From Euonymus europaeus (Eukaryota; Streptophyta; Magnoliopsida; Celastrales; Celastraceae): a DNA stretch of 64,000 bases. Below are positions 60,396 to 64,000 of this stretch, in pieces. The stretch is from the NCBI GenBank assembly GCA_963580455.1, contig OY756963.1, forward strand, positions 17,999,555 to 18,063,554, given 5' to 3'. Numbering within the stretch: position 1 is the first letter of the stretch; every line of letters starts with the position of its first letter. The position numbers and the translations under genes are program-made. The notes under the pieces are model-generated. The model was not told the DNA's origin, did not search any database, and saw nothing but the letters and a program-made list of their open reading frames with translations.

Positions 60396-62480
60396 ATGGA
60401 GGGTCTAGAAACGTTGCAAGAGTCTAACCTAGATGAAATTAGGGTAGAGCGCGACGCACGCAATGTCAAACGGCAATTGTCAGGTTTGGATCCTGCTATA
60501 ACTTTGATTGGAGCAGGCATACTGTCAAATTCGAAAGAAGAAGAATTGATTCAACAAGAAGTTGTAAGAGTTGTAGCACGACGTAAGCCTACACACGCAC
60601 CATACAACATAAAATATTTTTAGAAGATCGAGCAACCTAGGCCGAGTAGAGGGGATGTGATGCACTTGTCATAGGATATGCTTCGTCGTATAAGGATGAT
60701 AGGAAACCTCTCAACTTCCTTGTAAAAAATCTCCAATCTATCATTATGGGCAACCAGATCATCGGGTTGTAGTACCTCTATAAATTTTCGGACAACATCA
60801 AGGTTCGTTCTCCAAAGGATCAGAAAGGCCAGACTGGGATTTTCCAGCAGATTGGATTGTGATTATGAGCAACCATTCAAGAACAGTTTCCGTTTGCCCA
60901 TTCCTCAGTTCATCGAAGAAGTACTTGAGTATTTTGAAATTGCGCCTAGTCAGCTCATGCCGAATGGATGGAGGTTACTTTTGTTCATTTGCGTGCGTGT
61001 TGAAAAGTTTGGACGACCTCTAGTACTCAGGGAATTTTTGCATGCGTATTTCCTTAGGGAGCATTCTTTTGGAAGTGGTCGGTATAGCTTTTATCTTCAC
61101 TCAACAAAGAAGGAACTGCCGATCCTCGATCCTATTCTAATGACAGAAATTGAAAGAATCATTATTACTTCATACGAGGGAAGATGATTTTTGGTGTGGA
61201 TGGTCACATGGGAGTTTCGATATCATGGCGAAAGGCTAGACTACCAACCTTTCATTGTTTTCTATTCAGATTTGACTAAGACTTATTTGTTTTCGTTTTG
61301 CAGGGCGACTTGGAGTGAAGGCTTCGATCTTAGCCAACTTAAAAAAAAACTCTTGTGTACTTTGTTGAAAAATTTGATAAAGAGAACTCGTGGGAATTTC
61401 TTCTGTTGGAAAGTAGTCTCATAAAAATTACCCTTTGGTCACACGTCAAGGGAATCGAAGAAGGTACTTCTATCCTGATACTTCAAGATCTCCCTATAGT
61501 TTTAACAACTACAAGGTTTTCAAACTTTAGAAGTTCAGACTCTTTTTATGAACCCTAGCTATATCCATAGAGGAATGAGGACTAGCAGAAGACTCAATGT
61601 CAGACCCTAAGTCAATGGATGATGTTGCTGCTGCTATCGCATGAAAAAGGAGGGCTGGTCTTACTAGAGAGAGGTTACCAGACTACCACATCATCCAAGA
61701 TGTAGCTCATCATGCACATCAAGCCAATCCCAAATATATAGGTTGTCGAGTGAAGGAGGGAATCTCCTGTGCCGAAGAAAACTAAAAACTAGTGCTAGCC
61801 AAGGAAAGAGGGCCTCGAATTTTCTTCTTCCGAATAGACATAAACTTTTGTAGATGTTGAAGAGTTCATCGCTGTGTCGAGCGACATGATTTTCCCATGA
61901 GACAGACAACGTTTCGCTGACACCATACTAGCTAGAGAGTGTTGGTAAATTTGTTGCCCAGAGTCTTTACCATATGTAGGTCGATATTATTATCTGTCAT
62001 TCATACTGTACATGAATTTTTTTGTCAGACTAATGTGTGTTTCCCGTCAGTCCTTCGAAGCGGTTCTCTCATTCAAAGAGTCATACTGTGGCCTTAAGGA
62101 GGATAATAGCAAACTCAATAGTGGCCATATTGATCTTCAGGATGAGTTGGAGATTAGTAAATTAAAAGAGCCAAAGCCTCATGCTCTGGATGTCGCCAAT
62201 GGATTGAAAGTCGAGCACGTGGCGATGAAAAGGGAAAAACTAAAGAGAACTTCTAGAAAAGGAGTTGGAAGAGATCTGCGTGGCCAAAGCCTTGATTGAC
62301 CATAAAATTTCTCTTATTGAGGAACGCATCCAAGTGGTCGCGGACGCCGCCGTCATCTAGACCTCTAACAGGCTGATGAAAGAATTTAAGGAAGGAAACC
62401 ATGACGAACAGGAGGTCGATAAGCGCGTTGCTGAATGGGAGGAGTATTTAAAGATGATTGAAGAAGATGAGACTCAACCC
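60396..62480 (+). pseudogene. 'putative gypsy type transposon' family gene, decayed
   Basis: The start at 60396 (MEGLETLQESNLDEIRVERD) opens a short frame that is soon interrupted. At 60850-61187 the frame reads 'PFKNSFRLPIPQFIEEVLEY', 'FEIAPSQLMPNGWRLLLFIC' and 'HAYFLREHSFGSGRYSFYLH', the hallmark of the plant domain often labelled Transposase_28. It then continues through several frameshifts (about 61190-61560) to a coiled-coil-like, Lys/Glu-rich part near 62010-62480 ('LKEDNSKLNSGHIDLQDELE'). Such genes sit inside plant LTR retrotransposons as an extra frame. No active protein can be made. Confidence 0.65.
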
Positions 62481-63594
62481 AATTATGGTAAATAAACCAG
62501 AGCATAAAACGAATTGATCATCATAAATGACAAATACCCTCAACAATGTTTTTCCTTTTAGGGGGGAAAAAAACTTCAGTACTCAGTAGTTCGTTACTTC
62601 GAAGGAGTGGTCGTCCTTCCGAAGCATCTATTTTCCGAAGTGTCTAAAAGCTCAAAAAACAAAAAGACATCTTAGTATATATATGTCTGAATTTGCAGTA
62701 TTGTTCGTGATTTAGAGACCAAAACCAACAAGGATTTGAGATACCTATGATCCGTTGTTGTTGTTAAAGCCACAAGACCCAGATAAAAACCCACAATAAC
62801 CAAACTTGAATCTGGGCTTAAGGGTCTTCCAAGTTCCAACTTTGGCGAAGAGAATTTGAGGAAGGACTATTCATAATTTTTTAGTAACGAAAAGAATACT
62901 TTTGTCCGAGTTTCACATGGTTGCATGCTCTCTGTAAGAGAGGCACTAAATAAAAATTAAATAACAATGTATATCCAATCTGCAATTTGCAACACATAAT
63001 GGCAATAAATAAATATGAAGGTCAACAAATGATTTCAGGTTGGATTTAGTGTTAGGTATAGTGCCGTTAGGTGAACGGTAAGAGGGGAGGGGAGAACCGG
63101 AGAGGAGGGAGGGTCAGTGGAGTATATTTATCAGTGTAATTTATTATCGTACATTGAAAATAAAAAGTGAAAAAACACGCATATTGAAGTTTTATAAAGT
63201 CTGTTTAATGGTGCAGATCTGCACTGCTTAAAAATCAATACAAAAGTGCATTGATCCTCCCCAAACCCTTTGTGAAAACCTTTTGGTACCGCTAGATTAT
63301 GAATTCGTGACAATTCTAGATCATTGAATATAAATTAAAAAAACTTGCATGATTTTATAACATAATAAATTTAATTTTTGTTTCTAACAAAAAAAAAACT
63401 ATTACATTCCTCCTATTATAAACTAACGTTTATAAATTTTTCAATTTTTTTTTAAACTTTGGCGCACTGATTGGTTCAATGTTTTTAACGCCGCACCCAC
63501 CCCAATCTTTATACAATAACACGACACGAATGTGAGTCGGGTTTTGTCACATTTTTTAATAGTAGATCACATTTCCAACAAGTGTATATGAGGT
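62481..63594. other. intergenic, nothing recognised
   Basis: AT-rich spacer with a purine-rich stretch at 63075-63120 (GGTAAGAGGGGAGGGGAG...). No coding frame, LTR end or primer site could be supported. Confidence 0.4.
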
Positions 63595-64000
63595 GGTGTT
63601 TGGTAAACCATTATAAATAGCATATAATACAGCATATAACATGTAAGCTACATATTATTGTTAACCTAACCAAACAACAATTCAGCATTCAGCATATTAA
63701 TTAACATTTTTATCTCTAAATTATGACATTCTCAAAATGTCATTTTACTAGCATTTTTTTGACACTTATGCATGGAATGTCCAAATTACCCCTACACTCT
63801 TAACTAATGACGAGTTTACCCTACATGTACGGATGAAAACCAATTATTTTATTTAATAATATATTCATTTATATTTAATAATATATTAACATTTTTACTA
63901 ACATATTTAATTATTTATATTTAATAATATTTTTATTTTTAAATAATATATTAAATTATATTTATTAATTTATTTATTTATATTTACTAATCTATTATTT
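63595..64000. mobile_element. start of a second Harbinger-type element, cut by the window edge
   Basis: It begins near GTGTTTGGTAAACCATT and continues with 'agcatataatacagcatata' and 'acatgtaagcta', closely like the left end of the element at 21512. The last 200 bp are very AT-rich ('atatttaataatatatt' units). The other end lies beyond the window. Confidence 0.55.

Overview
The window is nuclear DNA of a flowering plant, most likely a eudicot. The evidence is AT-rich intergenic DNA, GT-AG introns, plant-only gene families (CrRLK1L-type malectin protein, UGT91 glycosyltransferase, BYPASS1, group B MAP kinase, MscS-like organelle channel) and dense plant transposon debris. I cannot name the species. 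No rRNA, tRNA, CRISPR or bacterial-type operon is seen. Roughly one sixth of the window is protein-coding gene space and much of the rest is recognisable mobile DNA. || LAYOUT. 1-4.6 kb: intergenic, with a fold-back element (1417-1842), a Mutator-like element with 9-bp target duplications (2244-3254) and a degenerate minisatellite (3631-4170). 4.99-6.41 kb (+): a two-malectin, single-membrane-span receptor-like protein with no kinase. 7.44-9.03 kb (-): a GT31/DUF604 glycosyltransferase of two exons. 12.08-16.90 kb (+): a six-exon MscS-like channel of the mitochondrial MSL1 type. 17.39-18.80 kb (-): an intronless UGT91-type glycosyltransferase. 21.3-27.8 kb: a decayed PIF/Harbinger transposon of 5.9 kb inserted in an RNase H-domain retroelement remnant. 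27.8-30.6 kb: a complete 332-bp TRIM element, a CACTA transposase fragment and a second copy of the Mutator-like family seen at 2.2 kb. 32.5-40 kb: a Tourist-like MITE, a LINE split by a solo LTR, and a three-layer nest (Harbinger remnant, palindromic MITE, 2.6-kb Mutator-like element with long inverted ends). 40.1-45.1 kb: a second copy of the block at 16.1-21.2 kb, carrying a broken 3' piece of the channel gene and an intact second UGT91. 45.8-46.1 kb: a near-perfect palindrome. 46-48 kb: probable gypsy remains. 48.5-53.1 kb (-): a six-exon group B MAP kinase. 54.7-55.8 kb (-): a BYPASS1-like gene with a probable 5' UTR intron. 57.5-58.5 kb: a cluster of related MITEs. 60.4-62.5 kb: a decayed gene of the 'putative gypsy type transposon' family. 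63.6 kb to the end: the start of another Harbinger-type element. || HOW IT FITS TOGETHER. The seven intact-looking genes form no obvious pathway. The main event is a dispersed duplication of the MSL1 3' end plus UGT91, about 24 kb apart in the same orientation. Each copy later received its own insertions: a probable hAT in the first, and a solo LTR and a Mutator-like element in the second. In each case the other copy preserves the empty site, so element ends and target duplications can be read to the base. The second copy lies between two fragments of the same Harbinger transposase, which suggests how it may have arisen. || LIMITS. Everything was read by eye. Percent identities are estimates, family names come from recalled motifs, and no database search or RNA evidence was available.
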